DNA of 54,257 bases from Christensenella sp. UBA7597 (GCA_002474405.1 DLQW01000051.1:1-54257); one strand, 5' to 3'; shown: positions 32,530-40,583, numbered from the stretch's first letter. Notes: a model not told the origin generated them from the sequence alone. Program-made: numbers and translations.

Positions 32530-32612
32530 CGCGTTATGTATGCGGCGGAACGCGGACGGTGCGGTACATTGCGCGGACGGTGTGGCGACGGGTGCCGCAT
32601 AACGCGGACGGG
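32530..32612. repeat. GC-rich inverted and direct repeats
   Basis: CGCGTTATG-ta-TGCGGC (32530-32546) is an imperfect inverted repeat of GCCGCATAACGCG (32594-32606). The loop holds copies of CGCGGACGG (32551, 32572), with a third at 32603. It lies between the 170-residue protein gene and PAP2. There is no T-run, so it is not a standard terminator. Confidence 0.4.
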
Positions 32613-32652
32613 CGGCGGGAAGAAGAATTTCGTTTTTTAAGCACGCGTTTGT

Positions 32653-32694
32653 TTGCGTTTCGCGCGGAGGTGTGATATAATGAAAGCGGAATGA
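32653..32694 (+). promoter_or_regulatory. PAP2 start region: -10 box overlapping a 4-codon mini-ORF
   Basis: TTGCGT (32653-32658), 17-bp spacer, TATAAT (32676-32681) reads as a promoter whose start would fall within a few nt of the PAP2 ATG. Alternatively GGAGG (32666-32670) lies 9 nt before ATG 32680, which encodes only M-K-A-E and ends TGA overlapping the PAP2 ATG (ATGA). The two readings cannot both be the main mode. Confidence 0.45.
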
Positions 32695-33200
32695 GCGGAT
32701 TATATCTGAAAAGTTACGAAAAAAACCGGGCGTTTCTCACCGCGCGCCCGAAATTGAAAAAGTGCGTATACCTCGCCGACAAACTGTTTACGGTTGCCGT
32801 CGGCGCGGTTTACGTTTTTTTATGCGCGTACGTGCTTTTCGTTGCGAAATTGCGCGCGCCGCGCGATTTTATACGATTGTTTGCTTTGCCTGCGATTTGC
32901 CTTGCGCTGACTTCTTTTTTACGGCGCGTCGTAAACGCAAAACGCCCCTACGAGCGCGGCGTCGAACCGCTGTTTATAAAAACGCGCCGCGGGCAATCGT
33001 TTCCGAGCAGACATTTATCTTCCGCCGCCGCGATTGCGGGGATTTGTTATTGTTATCTGCCCGTATGCGGAATTTTGTGCACGATTTTCGGAGCGGCGTT
33101 GTTTTATACGCGTTTCGCCTGCGGCTGGCACTTCCCGCGGGATCTGCTTTGCGGCGCCCTGCTCGGCGCGGCGTGCGCCCTGCCCGCGTTTCTGATTTGA
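32691..33200 (+). CDS. PAP2-family membrane phosphatase
   Basis: 169-residue integral membrane protein with the three-part PAP2 signature: KRPYERG (KX6RP-like region), SFPSRHLSSAA (PSxH) and TRFACGWHFPRDLLCG (SRX5HX3D-like, Thr for Ser). Hydrophobic helices lie at about 30-52, 60-78, 108-135 and 150-168. Such enzymes dephosphorylate phosphatidate, phosphatidylglycerophosphate or undecaprenyl pyrophosphate; the substrate here is unknown. It converges on rsmA, which ends an operon of phospholipid genes. Confidence 0.88.
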   Translation: MSGLYLKSYEKNRAFLTARPKLKKCVYLADKLFTVAVGAVYVFLCAYVLFVAKLRAPRDFIRLFALPAICLALTSFLRRVVNAKRPYERGVEPLFIKTRRGQSFPSRHLSSAAAIAGICYCYLPVCGILCTIFGAALFYTRFACGWHFPRDLLCGALLGAACALPAFLI

Positions 33201-33233
33201 AAAAAATTTTTTCTGCTTTCCTTGCATTATATT

Positions 33234-33282
33234 AAAAACGCCTGCGGCACATCGGATTTTTTCCGTGCACGCGGGCGTTTTT
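33234..33282. terminator. Bidirectional terminator between PAP2 and rsmA
   Basis: AAAAACGCCTGCG / CGCGGGCGTTTTT pair over 13 positions (one G-T), with inner GCAC / GTGC and CGGA / TCCG stems. A/T runs at both ends fit use in both directions. Confidence 0.85.
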
Positions 33283-33300
33283 CCGTTATCGGGGATTTGT

Positions 33301-34134
33301 TTACTTCGCGTATTCGCAAAGAATATCCGAAAGAGCGGCGAGGCGTTTCGGCGAGAGGGTTTCGCCGCGGGCTTTTTCTTCCACGCCCGCGCGGGTTAAA
33401 ATTTCCGCCGCCGTTTCGCGGGAAAGCGAGAACGATTTCATCAGATTGTTTTCCAGCGTTTTCCGACGGTTCAGAAAGGCGCAGCGCACCGTTTTTCTGT
33501 ACATATCTTTGTCTTTGACGGGCAGCGCGTTTTCGGTGAAATCGATTTTTACCACCGCGGAATCGACGTTGGGCGCCGGGTAAAACATATTCCGACCCAC
33601 TTTTTTTACGATTTTCGCCGTGCCGCGCAGCGCGATTGCTGCCGTAATTGCGCCGTATTCGGGCGTATCTTCTTTGGCGGCGAAACGTTCCGCCACTTCC
33701 TGCTGCACCATGACGCACACGCCCCTGACGCCTACGCCCTCTTCCAGAAGCCGCGTTACGATGGGCGTGGTTACGTAATACGGCAGATTGGCGACGACGG
33801 TGTATTCGCCGATTTCACGATACAATGCGCCGAGGTTTTCTTTGGAAAAATCGCGGAAAATCACTTCCGTATTTTCGCAGCCCGCCAGCGTTTCGGCAAG
33901 CACGGGGCGAAGGTCTCTGTCGATTTCGTACGCGTACACTCTGCCCGCCCGCTTCGAAAGCGCGCGCGTGAGCGTGCCCGCGCCGCAGCCGATTTCCACC
34001 ACCGTATCGTTTTTGCCTATCCCCGCCGCTTCGGCGATGGAATCGAGCAGGTTTTCATCGGTGAGGAAGTTCTGACCGAGGCTTTTTTTGAATGTAAAGC
34101 CGTATTTTTTGAGTACGTCGCGTATTTTTTCCAT
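33301..34134 (-). CDS. rsmA: 16S rRNA dimethyladenosine transferase KsgA/RsmA
   Basis: Dimethylates the two adjacent adenines of the 3'-terminal 16S helix during 30S maturation. 277 residues with KKSLGQNFLTD, motif I VEIGCGAGTLT, YEIDRDL, catalytic NLPYYVTTP and MVQQEVAERF. The C-terminal domain is intact. Gap to psd is 13 nt; only a weak ribosome binding site (AAGAG) is visible, so coupling to psd translation is likely. Last gene of the phospholipid operon. Confidence 0.96.
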   Translation of the reverse strand: MEKIRDVLKKYGFTFKKSLGQNFLTDENLLDSIAEAAGIGKNDTVVEIGCGAGTLTRALSKRAGRVYAYEIDRDLRPVLAETLAGCENTEVIFRDFSKENLGALYREIGEYTVVANLPYYVTTPIVTRLLEEGVGVRGVCVMVQQEVAERFAAKEDTPEYGAITAAIALRGTAKIVKKVGRNMFYPAPNVDSAVVKIDFTENALPVKDKDMYRKTVRCAFLNRRKTLENNLMKSFSLSRETAAEILTRAGVEEKARGETLSPKRLAALSDILCEYAK

Positions 34135-34147
34135 ATTTTTCTCTTCT

Positions 34148-35032
34148 TTATCCGCGCCCTGCCACGCCGATGCGTTCGCCGCATTTCACTTTCGTTTCCT
34201 TTTCTTCGGCGGTGTTTTTCAGAAATTCTTCGTCCGGCAGAACGGCGCCTTTTTGCGTGAGCACGATGATCGTGGAGCCGCCGAATTCGAATTTGCCTTT
34301 TTCTTCGCCGCGCTTCACTTCGCCGGCGCCCTTATAGTTGACGATTCTGCCCACCATCATCGCGCCGACTTCGCACTGTACCGCCAAGCCGAAATGCGCC
34401 GTTTCTATGACGGTATATTCGCGGCAGTTTTCCGTAAACACCCGCCGGCTGCCGAGCGCCGCGGGCTGCACCGTGTGCAATCTGCCGCGGATAAACGTGT
34501 TTTCGCTTTTTATGCCGTCGTCGAAATAAAAATAGCGGTGATAATCTTCCACGCACAGGCGGAAAACGAAACAATAGCCGCCTTCGAATTTTTTTGCCAG
34601 TTCCGCGTTTTTTAAAAGTTCCGCCGCCGTGTAATCGAAGCCTTTCACGTTGAAACGGGCGCCGTCCGCGAGCGGGTACAGCGAAAGTTTTCCGTCGCAC
34701 GGGGCGACGAACGCTTCGGGCGCGGTATCGAACGGGCGCAGTTCCTTGCGGATACGCCGCGTGAAAAACGCGTTGAACGAGGGATAATTTTCCGTTTCGT
34801 ACTGCGCCATATCGATGCGGTGCTTTTTGACGTAGCCCTTGATTTTATGCCGCGAAAGACGGGAATCGAGGTATCTGCCCGCGACTTTTGAAACCCAACG
34901 CGCCGTAATCGGTTTTAAAAACAGCGCGCCGCATTTTGTGTAATACAGGAATTTTAAAATTCCTTTCGGCGCGGTTTCTTCTTTGGAAACCGTTTCGCGG
35001 GGCGTTTGTTCTTTCGCGACCGATTGTTCCAT
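34148..35032 (-). CDS. psd: Phosphatidylserine decarboxylase
   Basis: Converts phosphatidylserine to phosphatidylethanolamine. 294-residue proenzyme. The pyruvoyl-forming cleavage motif appears as FGGST (family L/GGST), where Ser becomes the pyruvoyl group. YHRYFYFDDG and ETAHFGLAVQCEVGAMMVGRI are also typical. GGGAG lies 9 nt before the ATG, and the pssA stop is only 3 nt upstream. Acts on the product of the adjacent pssA. Confidence 0.94.
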   Translation of the reverse strand: MEQSVAKEQTPRETVSKEETAPKGILKFLYYTKCGALFLKPITARWVSKVAGRYLDSRLSRHKIKGYVKKHRIDMAQYETENYPSFNAFFTRRIRKELRPFDTAPEAFVAPCDGKLSLYPLADGARFNVKGFDYTAAELLKNAELAKKFEGGYCFVFRLCVEDYHRYFYFDDGIKSENTFIRGRLHTVQPAALGSRRVFTENCREYTVIETAHFGLAVQCEVGAMMVGRIVNYKGAGEVKRGEEKGKFEFGGSTIIVLTQKGAVLPDEEFLKNTAEEKETKVKCGERIGVAGRG

Positions 35033-35035
35033 CGT

Positions 35036-35740
35036 TTATTTCTCCCACGAGCGGAGAATGACGTGCGGCAACACGCCGTTTGCCTTTAAAATCGCCATTG
35101 TGCCGAGGATAAGCACCGAGCCGACCATGACGAAAACAAGCTTTTTTACGGTGAGTTTGGGCATTTTGAAACGCACGACGAACGCGAGCGCGATTAAGCC
35201 GTAGCCCGAAAGCATGATTGCCGCCTGAATGGCGGGAGTTTCGAAACAGGTTGCCGCCATGAAGAAGCACGGAATGATGAACCCCGCGTTGGTTACGGGC
35301 AAGCCCTCGTAATATTTGCGGCGGGTGTTCCCCTCTTCCTGCATACGGATTTCTTCGGTTACGTCGAAATACGCAAGACGGATGAGCGCGCAGAGAATGT
35401 ACGCGGAATACACCACCATGCAGTACCAGCGGTTGATGTGCATGCCGAAGCCGATCATCACGGGCGCGACGCCGAACGCGATTAAATCGGAAAGCGAATC
35501 GATACGCTCGCCGAACATGGCGTCCTGCTTCGTGCGGTTTTTACGCGTTTTCGCCACGGCGCCGTCGAAGCCGTCGAAAAAGCCGGATAACAGCAGGCAC
35601 AACACGCCGATTTCGGGCAAAGAATGTTTGTTGCCGCCGATGGAAAAGCAAATCCCCACCACGCCGGAAATCACCGACAGGTAGGTGAGAACGACCCCGT
35701 AATGCCAGAACCCTACAAACTTTTTGCTTTCGCACTTCAT
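35036..35740 (-). CDS. pssA: CDP-diacylglycerol-serine O-phosphatidyltransferase
   Basis: CDP-alcohol phosphatidyltransferase making phosphatidylserine from CDP-diacylglycerol and serine. 234 residues with about six membrane helices. The signature appears as D56-G-F-D59-G60-A-V-A63-K64 ... G77-E-R-I-D81-S-L-S-D85, with all Asp ligands present; Lys64 stands where Arg is usual, and the spacing to Gly77 follows the longer FGxxIDSLxDL variant of bacterial PssA. GGGAG lies upstream of the ATG. psd follows directly, so the pair makes phosphatidylethanolamine. Confidence 0.93.
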   Translation of the reverse strand: MKCESKKFVGFWHYGVVLTYLSVISGVVGICFSIGGNKHSLPEIGVLCLLLSGFFDGFDGAVAKTRKNRTKQDAMFGERIDSLSDLIAFGVAPVMIGFGMHINRWYCMVVYSAYILCALIRLAYFDVTEEIRMQEEGNTRRKYYEGLPVTNAGFIIPCFFMAATCFETPAIQAAIMLSGYGLIALAFVVRFKMPKLTVKKLVFVMVGSVLILGTMAILKANGVLPHVILRSWEK

Positions 35741-35840
35741 ATGTTTTTCCGCTCCCTTTTTTTCTTTCGTTTTCTCGTTTTCTATGACGTTTTCTGTAAT
35801 TGCCGAGCGCGGCTTTTCTTGCGCGCCTATGTCTTTGCGG

Positions 35841-37025
35841 TTATTTTTTGCCGCCGACCTCTTTGCTTTCTTCGGAAAGCGCCGCCGCTTCCTCTTCTAT
35901 GCTCTTTTCGAAATCGGGCGAATACGCGGGTTTGATTTCGGAGATGCCCTCCACCGTCTGCGCGTATCTGATTTTTCCGCCGTTCTGCGACACGTGGTAT
36001 ATCAGCGTTACGGCGCCGCTGAAAATCAGGCAGCCGTAATAGGAAATGACGCGGGTTACCATAACCGCCACCACCAGAAACGGCTTATCGAACAACGCCA
36101 CCGTGGAAAACACGTTGAGATACAGAAGTTCGAAAATTCCCGAACCGCCCGGAAGCGGCATGGAATTGTAGCCGAGCAGCACGAAGCACTGCAGCGCGAA
36201 CACGTGCAGCATATCCGTTTCGGGCGCGGCGGCTTTGAATACGAATGCCGTGATAAAAACCTGCGCCCCGCGCTGCAATACGTTGAACAAAAGCGTTTGC
36301 AAAAACAGGCTTCTGTGTTTTTTGATCTGCGCGCCGCAATAGCGGTATTTTTCCACCATGGCGCTTAATTTTTCGCGCAGCGTTTCCGGTTTTTTGCTGA
36401 GCCGGAGTTTCGCAAGCAGCGTAATCAGAGCGCCGCCCGTTTTTAATACCGCGCCCGGATGATTGAGGCACGCCACGAACAGCCAGATTAAAAACGCCTG
36501 CATCACCACGCCGATGACGATGAATACCTTGGAAAGCGTGCCGAACGAGAAAAACACCCATCCGCCCGCCGACGTGAACAGCGAAATGATAAACGCCGCC
36601 ACGCCCAGCACGAAAATCGCCGCCGTGTAGCCCAGAAGATTGAATACGAGAATAAACGTTGTGGAGCCCGCGTCGATGCCGTCCTTTACCATGTAATACG
36701 CCGAAGCTGGCTGCCCGCCCGTGGCGGAAGGCGTCAGCGCGGAATAATACGCGTCCGCCGAAGAATACGCGAACGCGGAGACGAATTTTGTTTTGTAGCC
36801 GAATTTCGCCGCGATGTTTTTCAGGCTGAGCGCTTCGGCAAGCAGAAATACAAGCATGCAGCACACGGCGAGAACGATATAGACGGGCTTGCAGCCGCCG
36901 AAAAACGCGCGCACGTCGTTCCACGAAAGTTCTTTGTTGCTCTTTAAAAGGATGAACAGCGTGATCCCCAGCAGCGCCAGAACGAATACGATATTCAGAA
37001 GATGTTTTCTTACTTTTTTGTTCAC
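35841..37025 (-). CDS. Lysylphosphatidylglycerol synthase-type flippase domain protein (UPF0104/AglD-like)
   Basis: 394-residue polytopic membrane protein resembling the MprF N-terminal (LPG_synthase_TM) family, without an aminoacyltransferase domain. Features: SALTPSATGGQPASAYYM and YNSMPLPGGSGIFELLYL loops, with 8-9 helices. The GTG at 37025 is chosen because AAGGAG lies 8 nt upstream; ATG 37052 has none. It begins the operon with pssA, psd and rsmA (gap 100 nt to pssA). A lipid translocation role is inferred from family and context. Confidence 0.85.
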   Translation of the reverse strand: MNKKVRKHLLNIVFVLALLGITLFILLKSNKELSWNDVRAFFGGCKPVYIVLAVCCMLVFLLAEALSLKNIAAKFGYKTKFVSAFAYSSADAYYSALTPSATGGQPASAYYMVKDGIDAGSTTFILVFNLLGYTAAIFVLGVAAFIISLFTSAGGWVFFSFGTLSKVFIVIGVVMQAFLIWLFVACLNHPGAVLKTGGALITLLAKLRLSKKPETLREKLSAMVEKYRYCGAQIKKHRSLFLQTLLFNVLQRGAQVFITAFVFKAAAPETDMLHVFALQCFVLLGYNSMPLPGGSGIFELLYLNVFSTVALFDKPFLVVAVMVTRVISYYGCLIFSGAVTLIYHVSQNGGKIRYAQTVEGISEIKPAYSPDFEKSIEEEAAALSEESKEVGGKK

Positions 37026-37054
37026 GCGCCGTTCTCCTTTTTTCTTTCGCATAT

Positions 37055-37083
37055 ATTATAACAGAACGGCACGGACAAGTCAA
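37055..37083 (-). promoter_or_regulatory. Promoter of the flippase-pssA-psd-rsmA operon
   Basis: Minus strand: TTGACT (37083-37078), 17-bp spacer, TATAAT (37060-37055). Confidence 0.85.
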
Positions 37084-37143
37084 GCAATGCCGTATGCAAA
37101 CGCCGCAGAAAACCGCTTTTTATTGCCCTTTTACCGCGCGCTA

Positions 37144-37174
37144 CAAAAAAAACGAGCTTTTTCGCCCGTTTTTT
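37144..37174. terminator. Terminator after pyrG
   Basis: Minus strand: AACGGGC / GCTCGTT (one G-T) around a GAAAAA loop, then a T-run of eight; A/T runs on both sides. A second hairpin with a GAAA loop (CGCCGCG / CGCGGCG, about 37223-37240) lies just after the pyrG stop but has no T-run. Confidence 0.75.
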
Positions 37175-37246
37175 CGTTTGTCGTTTTTATGTTCCTTTTT
37201 TGTCGCCGCGTTTTTGCGGGGGCGCCGCGGAAACGCGGCGGTAAAA

Positions 37247-38878
37247 TTATTCCGCGGATTTTTCCGAAGCGGTTTGCGACTTTTCTTTCGCGCTCTTCAT
37301 AAACGCGCAGAACAGCGGGTTGGGCGTTTCCGGCGTGGAGGTGAATTCCGGGTGGAACTGCACGCCCACGAAGAAGGGATGATTTTCCACTTCCACCGTT
37401 TCCACGATGCGGTTATCGGGCGAGGTGCCGCCGAGGACAAGCCCCGCTTTTTCCAGCGTTTCGCGATAATCGTTGTTGAATTCGTATCTGTGGCGGTGGC
37501 GTTCGCGGATTTGTTTTTTGCCGCCGTACGCTTCCGAAATGCGCGTGCCCTCTTTCAGGGCGCATACGTATTCGCCGAGGCGCATCGTGCCGCCGATTTT
37601 TTTGCCTTTCTTTTCGGGCAGAATATCGATGACCGCGCTGCCCTCGCCGTTGGTTTCGCTTAAAAATTCGCCGCTGGTGGCGTCTTTGATGCCCGCGACG
37701 TCGCGCGCGAATTCGATGACGGAAATCTGCATGCCGAGACAGATGCCGAGGTACGGCAGCCCCGTTTCGCGCGCGTATCTGCACGCCGCGATCATGCCTT
37801 CGACGCCGCGCGTGCCGAAACCGCCCGGAACAATGACGCCGTCCGCGTCTTTCAGTTTCTTCTTTACGTTGGCGTTCGTAACCGTTTCGCTGTCTACCCA
37901 CAAGAGATCGGCTTGCACGCCGTTTTCGCCCGCGGCGTGGCGCACCGCTTCCACCAACGAAATGTAGGAATCGCGGAGCGCGACGTATTTGCCGACGATG
38001 GCGATTTTTACCTTTTTCTTCGCCGTTTTCATCGCCTGCACTTTCTGCTTCCAGCCGCTTAAATCGCACTTGCCGTCCAGCGAGAGCGTTTGCGCCACGG
38101 CGGCGTACAAGCCGTTTTTATACAGCATTAAGGGCGCGTCGTACAGACATTTTACCGTGGTGGACGGAATTACGGCGCTTTCCGGCACAGAACAGAACAG
38201 CGAAACTTTGGCTATGATGTCCTCTTCGGGCGCCTTATCGGAACGGAGAATGATGACGTCAGGGCGGATGCCGCAGCCCTGCAATTCGCGCACGGAGTGC
38301 TGCACGGGCTTGGATTTGAATTCGCCCGACGAAGCGAGATACGGCAGCAGGCAGACGTGGATAAACGCGCAGTTGCCCTCGCCCTCTTCGATGCGGAACT
38401 GACGGAGCGCTTCGAGATAGGGCTGGCTTTCGATGTCGCCCGTGGTGCCGCCGATTTCGGTGATGACGACGTCCGCGCCCGATTTTTTCGCCACAAGACG
38501 GATATGATTTTTGATTTCGTTGGTTACGTGCGGCACGATTTGCACCGTTTTGCCGCCGTATTCGCCCGCGCGCTCTTTTTTAAGCACCGTGGAATACAGC
38601 TTGCCGCTGGTGAGCGAGGAATCTTTCGTGAGGTTCACGCCGATAAATCGCTCGTAATGCCCCAAATCGAGGTCGGTTTCCGCGCCGTCCGCCGTTACGA
38701 ACACTTCGCCGTGCTGCACGGGATTGAGCGTGCCCGGATCGATGTTCATGTACGGATCGAACTTTTCCACCGCCACGGAATAGCCCGCGGATTTCAGAAG
38801 CCTGCCCAGCGAAGCCGCTACGATGCCTTTCCCCAAGCCGGACACGACGCCCCCTGTTACGAAAATGAATTTTGTCAT
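37247..38878 (-). CDS. pyrG: CTP synthase
   Basis: Glutamine-dependent amination of UTP to CTP. 543 residues, matching the family (about 535-550). The N-terminal synthetase domain starts MTKFIFVTGGVVSGLGKG, with ITEIGGTTGDIESQP. The C-terminal class I glutamine amidotransferase has PYLGICLGMQ (nucleophile Cys) and HPEF (His-Glu). ATG 38878 has AAGGAG 10 nt upstream. A frame extending 131 codons further runs through the leader terminator and is rejected. Likely attenuated by the hairpin at 39068-39117. Confidence 0.97.
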   Translation of the reverse strand: MTKFIFVTGGVVSGLGKGIVAASLGRLLKSAGYSVAVEKFDPYMNIDPGTLNPVQHGEVFVTADGAETDLDLGHYERFIGVNLTKDSSLTSGKLYSTVLKKERAGEYGGKTVQIVPHVTNEIKNHIRLVAKKSGADVVITEIGGTTGDIESQPYLEALRQFRIEEGEGNCAFIHVCLLPYLASSGEFKSKPVQHSVRELQGCGIRPDVIILRSDKAPEEDIIAKVSLFCSVPESAVIPSTTVKCLYDAPLMLYKNGLYAAVAQTLSLDGKCDLSGWKQKVQAMKTAKKKVKIAIVGKYVALRDSYISLVEAVRHAAGENGVQADLLWVDSETVTNANVKKKLKDADGVIVPGGFGTRGVEGMIAACRYARETGLPYLGICLGMQISVIEFARDVAGIKDATSGEFLSETNGEGSAVIDILPEKKGKKIGGTMRLGEYVCALKEGTRISEAYGGKKQIRERHRHRYEFNNDYRETLEKAGLVLGGTSPDNRIVETVEVENHPFFVGVQFHPEFTSTPETPNPLFCAFMKSAKEKSQTASEKSAE

Positions 38879-39067
38879 ATATGTTTTTCTCCTTGGATTG
38901 ATTTCGGATGTTGAAAGCCGCTTGCACGGCGGAACGCGACGAAAGATTGCGGCAATGCTTCGCGCGTTTTGCAGCAACGATTTGCCGCCGGAATTGCGCC
39001 CGGATTGCGGCTGAAATGACGGGGCTATATTACTGCGGAATGGCGGCTTGCGGAGGAATTTTCCACG

Positions 39068-39117
39068 AAAAAAGGCGTTTTTTTTTAGCATTGCCGCAGC
39101 AACGCAAAAAAAACGCC
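39068..39117 (-). terminator. Leader terminator/attenuator upstream of pyrG
   Basis: Minus strand: GGCGTTTTTTTT-GCGTTG / CAATGC-t-AAAAAAAACGCC, an almost continuous stem of about 18 bp, followed by TTTTTT. It lies between the promoter (39262-39290) and pyrG with about 190 nt still to go, so it would stop most transcripts unless overcome. pyrG attenuation is known in Bacillus. Confidence 0.75.
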
Positions 39118-39261
39118 CGATAAAGCCTGTTATTCTTCCCGAACGGTAACGAACAAAACGGACGAGCCGCGTTTTCCGTGCCGGAACGGCTTGTTTTTTC
39201 TGCCGCGCCTTACGATTTTTCCGCCGTCGTTTTTTACCGTCTTTTTTCAAAAACAGTAAAA

Positions 39262-39290
39262 ATGATACCATATTTTTTTTTGCTTGTCAA
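39262..39290 (-). promoter_or_regulatory. Promoter of the pyrG leader
   Basis: Minus strand: TTGACA (39290-39285), 17-bp spacer, TATCAT (39267-39262). Leader about 375 nt. The initially transcribed bases lack the GGGC needed for G-reiteration. The 39118-39260 stretch and 38879-39067 hold no gene I can support. Confidence 0.75.
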
Positions 39291-39526
39291 CCGTTTGAAC
39301 AAAATTCGAGCGAAATTTTTTTGAAAATTTTTTTGCGTCCGATTCGGGATTTTTCTCCGCGGAATTTCGTTGTTTTGCGGACGCGCCGCTTCTTTCTGCG
39401 GCGGCTGCCGGCGGCGTATAATGCCGCCTGTCCGTGTAGAACGCCGCCGACCGTTCGGCGTACAACGCGCGCAAACAAGACGGAAATAAACCGCCGTTTG
39501 CACGAGAAAAGCCGTAACAAAAGAAA

Positions 39527-39551
39527 AAGCTTCGGAAAAATTCCGAAGCTT
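39527..39551. terminator. Terminator after zinc-ribbon gene A
   Basis: AAGCTTCGGAA / TTCCGAAGCTT, perfect 11-bp stem with a 3-nt loop, followed on the minus strand by TTTCTTTTG. It lies 23 nt after the stop at 39574. Confidence 0.85.
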
Positions 39552-39573
39552 CCGATCCGATAGTTCAGGCGGT

Positions 39574-39972
39574 TCAATAAGCGCCGTTTACAGCCGCCGC
39601 AATCGCGATGCCGTAAATGATGCCGAGGACAAAACTTAAAACCATAAACACAATCGAGATGATTTTGCCCGCTTTCGCCAGTCCGTAACCGTCGTCGCCG
39701 CGTTCCTGACATTGTTTCATTCCGATAATGCTGAAAATCAACCCCAGCAGCGGGAACAAAAACGCGCAGACAAACCCGGCAATCGCCATGCCGTTCGTTT
39801 TTTTGTAGGTTACGGGCATCTGAGTGTTATTACTACCGTAACTTGAATACCCCGCACCGGCGTACCCCGTGTTTGCCGGCTTTTCTTCCGGCGTTTCGTG
39901 CGCTTTCGCGCCGCAGTAAATGCAAACATAGGCGTCGTCGTTAATCTCTTTCCCGCACTTTCTGCAATACAT
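39574..39972 (-). CDS. Zinc-ribbon membrane protein A (DUF4190-like)
   Basis: 132 residues. The N-terminal zinc ribbon MYCRKCGKEINDDAYVCIYCG has the C-X2-C..C-X2-C pattern, followed by a Tyr/Gly/Ser-rich linker (about 28-58). The membrane part has NGMAIAGFVCAFLFPLLGLIF, then SIIGMKQCQERGDDGYGLAKAG and a second helix (DUF4190-like pair). GGAGAG lies before the ATG. It is a close paralog of the 40584-40985 protein, and each is divergent from an XRE regulator. Possibly a membrane-linked sensor or effector; function unknown. Confidence 0.85.
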   Translation of the reverse strand: MYCRKCGKEINDDAYVCIYCGAKAHETPEEKPANTGYAGAGYSSYGSNNTQMPVTYKKTNGMAIAGFVCAFLFPLLGLIFSIIGMKQCQERGDDGYGLAKAGKIISIVFMVLSFVLGIIYGIAIAAAVNGAY

Positions 39973-39998
39973 TTTCCTCTCTCCTTCGCTTTTGTTTA

Positions 39999-40013
39999 TT
40001 CTATATTATAGAA
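39999..40013. promoter_or_regulatory. Operator candidate O1, module A
   Basis: Perfect 15-bp palindrome TTCTATATTATAGAA in the early transcribed leader of zinc-ribbon gene A. A near copy is at 40082-40096. Confidence 0.6.
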
Positions 40014-40023
40014 TTGTACTTAC

Positions 40024-40052
40024 ATTATAGCGTTATAATATAGATTTGTCAA
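40024..40052 (-). promoter_or_regulatory. Consensus promoter of zinc-ribbon gene A
   Basis: Minus strand: TTGACA (40052-40047), 17-bp spacer, TATAAT (40029-40024). A further dyad TTATA-gcgt-TATAA (40025-40038) overlaps the -10. Confidence 0.88.
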
Positions 40053-40081
40053 CCGATATTACATAAAATGTTTTAAAATTA

Positions 40082-40096
40082 TTCTATAATACAGAA
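40082..40096. promoter_or_regulatory. Operator candidate O2 overlapping the XRE-A -10 box
   Basis: TTCTATAATACAGAA matches O1 at 13 of 15 positions. It contains TATAAT (40085-40090), the only good -10 for the XRE-A gene; the matching -35 is poor. This suggests autoregulation by XRE-A. Confidence 0.55.
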
Positions 40097-40114
40097 CATT
40101 CGAAGGAAGAAGCC

Positions 40115-40492
40115 ATGGAAATCGGGACGAGAATCAGACAGTTGCGCACGGAAAACGGATTGAAACAGAAGGAGCTGGCGGAAAAAATTCACGTGGCGGC
40201 AAACACGCTTTCGCAGTTTGAAACGGGCAAAGCCAACCCCGGCTACGACGTGCTGATTGCGCTCGCCGATTTTTTCGAAGTTTCCGCCGATTATCTTCTG
40301 GGGCGCGCGGACGAGACGGGAAACGTGAAAATTCTGCCCGACAGAACGGGCGTGTATCCCTCTTTCGACGAAGCGGAACTGCTTTCTTTGTACCGACGGG
40401 CGGACGAAACGGGAAAGGCGAGAATCAAGGCGTATGCCGAGGGCTGCGCCGCCGCAAAAGATAAAAATTATTTTAAATTCGGCAGAATATAA
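40115..40492 (+). CDS. XRE-family transcriptional regulator A
   Basis: 125 residues. Cro/CI-type helix-turn-helix at about 5-60 (IRQLRTENGLKQKELAEKIHVAANTLSQFETGKANP..), the ADFFEVSADYLLGR ending typical of the family, then a short C-terminal helical domain (about 85-118). AAGGAAG lies before the ATG. Divergent from zinc-ribbon gene A with 142 bp holding O1, O2 and both promoters, so it is the likely regulator of that gene and itself. Confidence 0.92.
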   Translation: MEIGTRIRQLRTENGLKQKELAEKIHVAANTLSQFETGKANPGYDVLIALADFFEVSADYLLGRADETGNVKILPDRTGVYPSFDEAELLSLYRRADETGKARIKAYAEGCAAAKDKNYFKFGRI

Positions 40493-40534
40493 TTTTGCGG
40501 AATAAAATACAAGGAAAAGATACGAAAAAAACGG

Positions 40535-40565
40535 AGCGCGACGATAAAATCGGCGCGCTTTTTTT
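40535..40565. terminator. Terminator between XRE-A and zinc-ribbon gene B
   Basis: AGCGCG / CGCGCT with an inner GAT / ATC, then TTTTTTT on the plus strand; an A-run precedes it for the minus-strand gene. It shares an identical 17-mer (40542-40558) with the terminator at 41332-41348. Confidence 0.82.
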
Positions 40566-40583
40566 AATCTATGCCTTTTTAAT

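Noticed and set aside
39230..39262. Bacillus-type G-reiteration control of pyrG
   Set aside because: The region of the predicted start lacks a GGGC run.
38879..39271. 131-codon in-frame N-terminal extension of pyrG
   Set aside because: It runs through the leader terminator, is extremely basic, and the family start with AAGGAG is at 38878.
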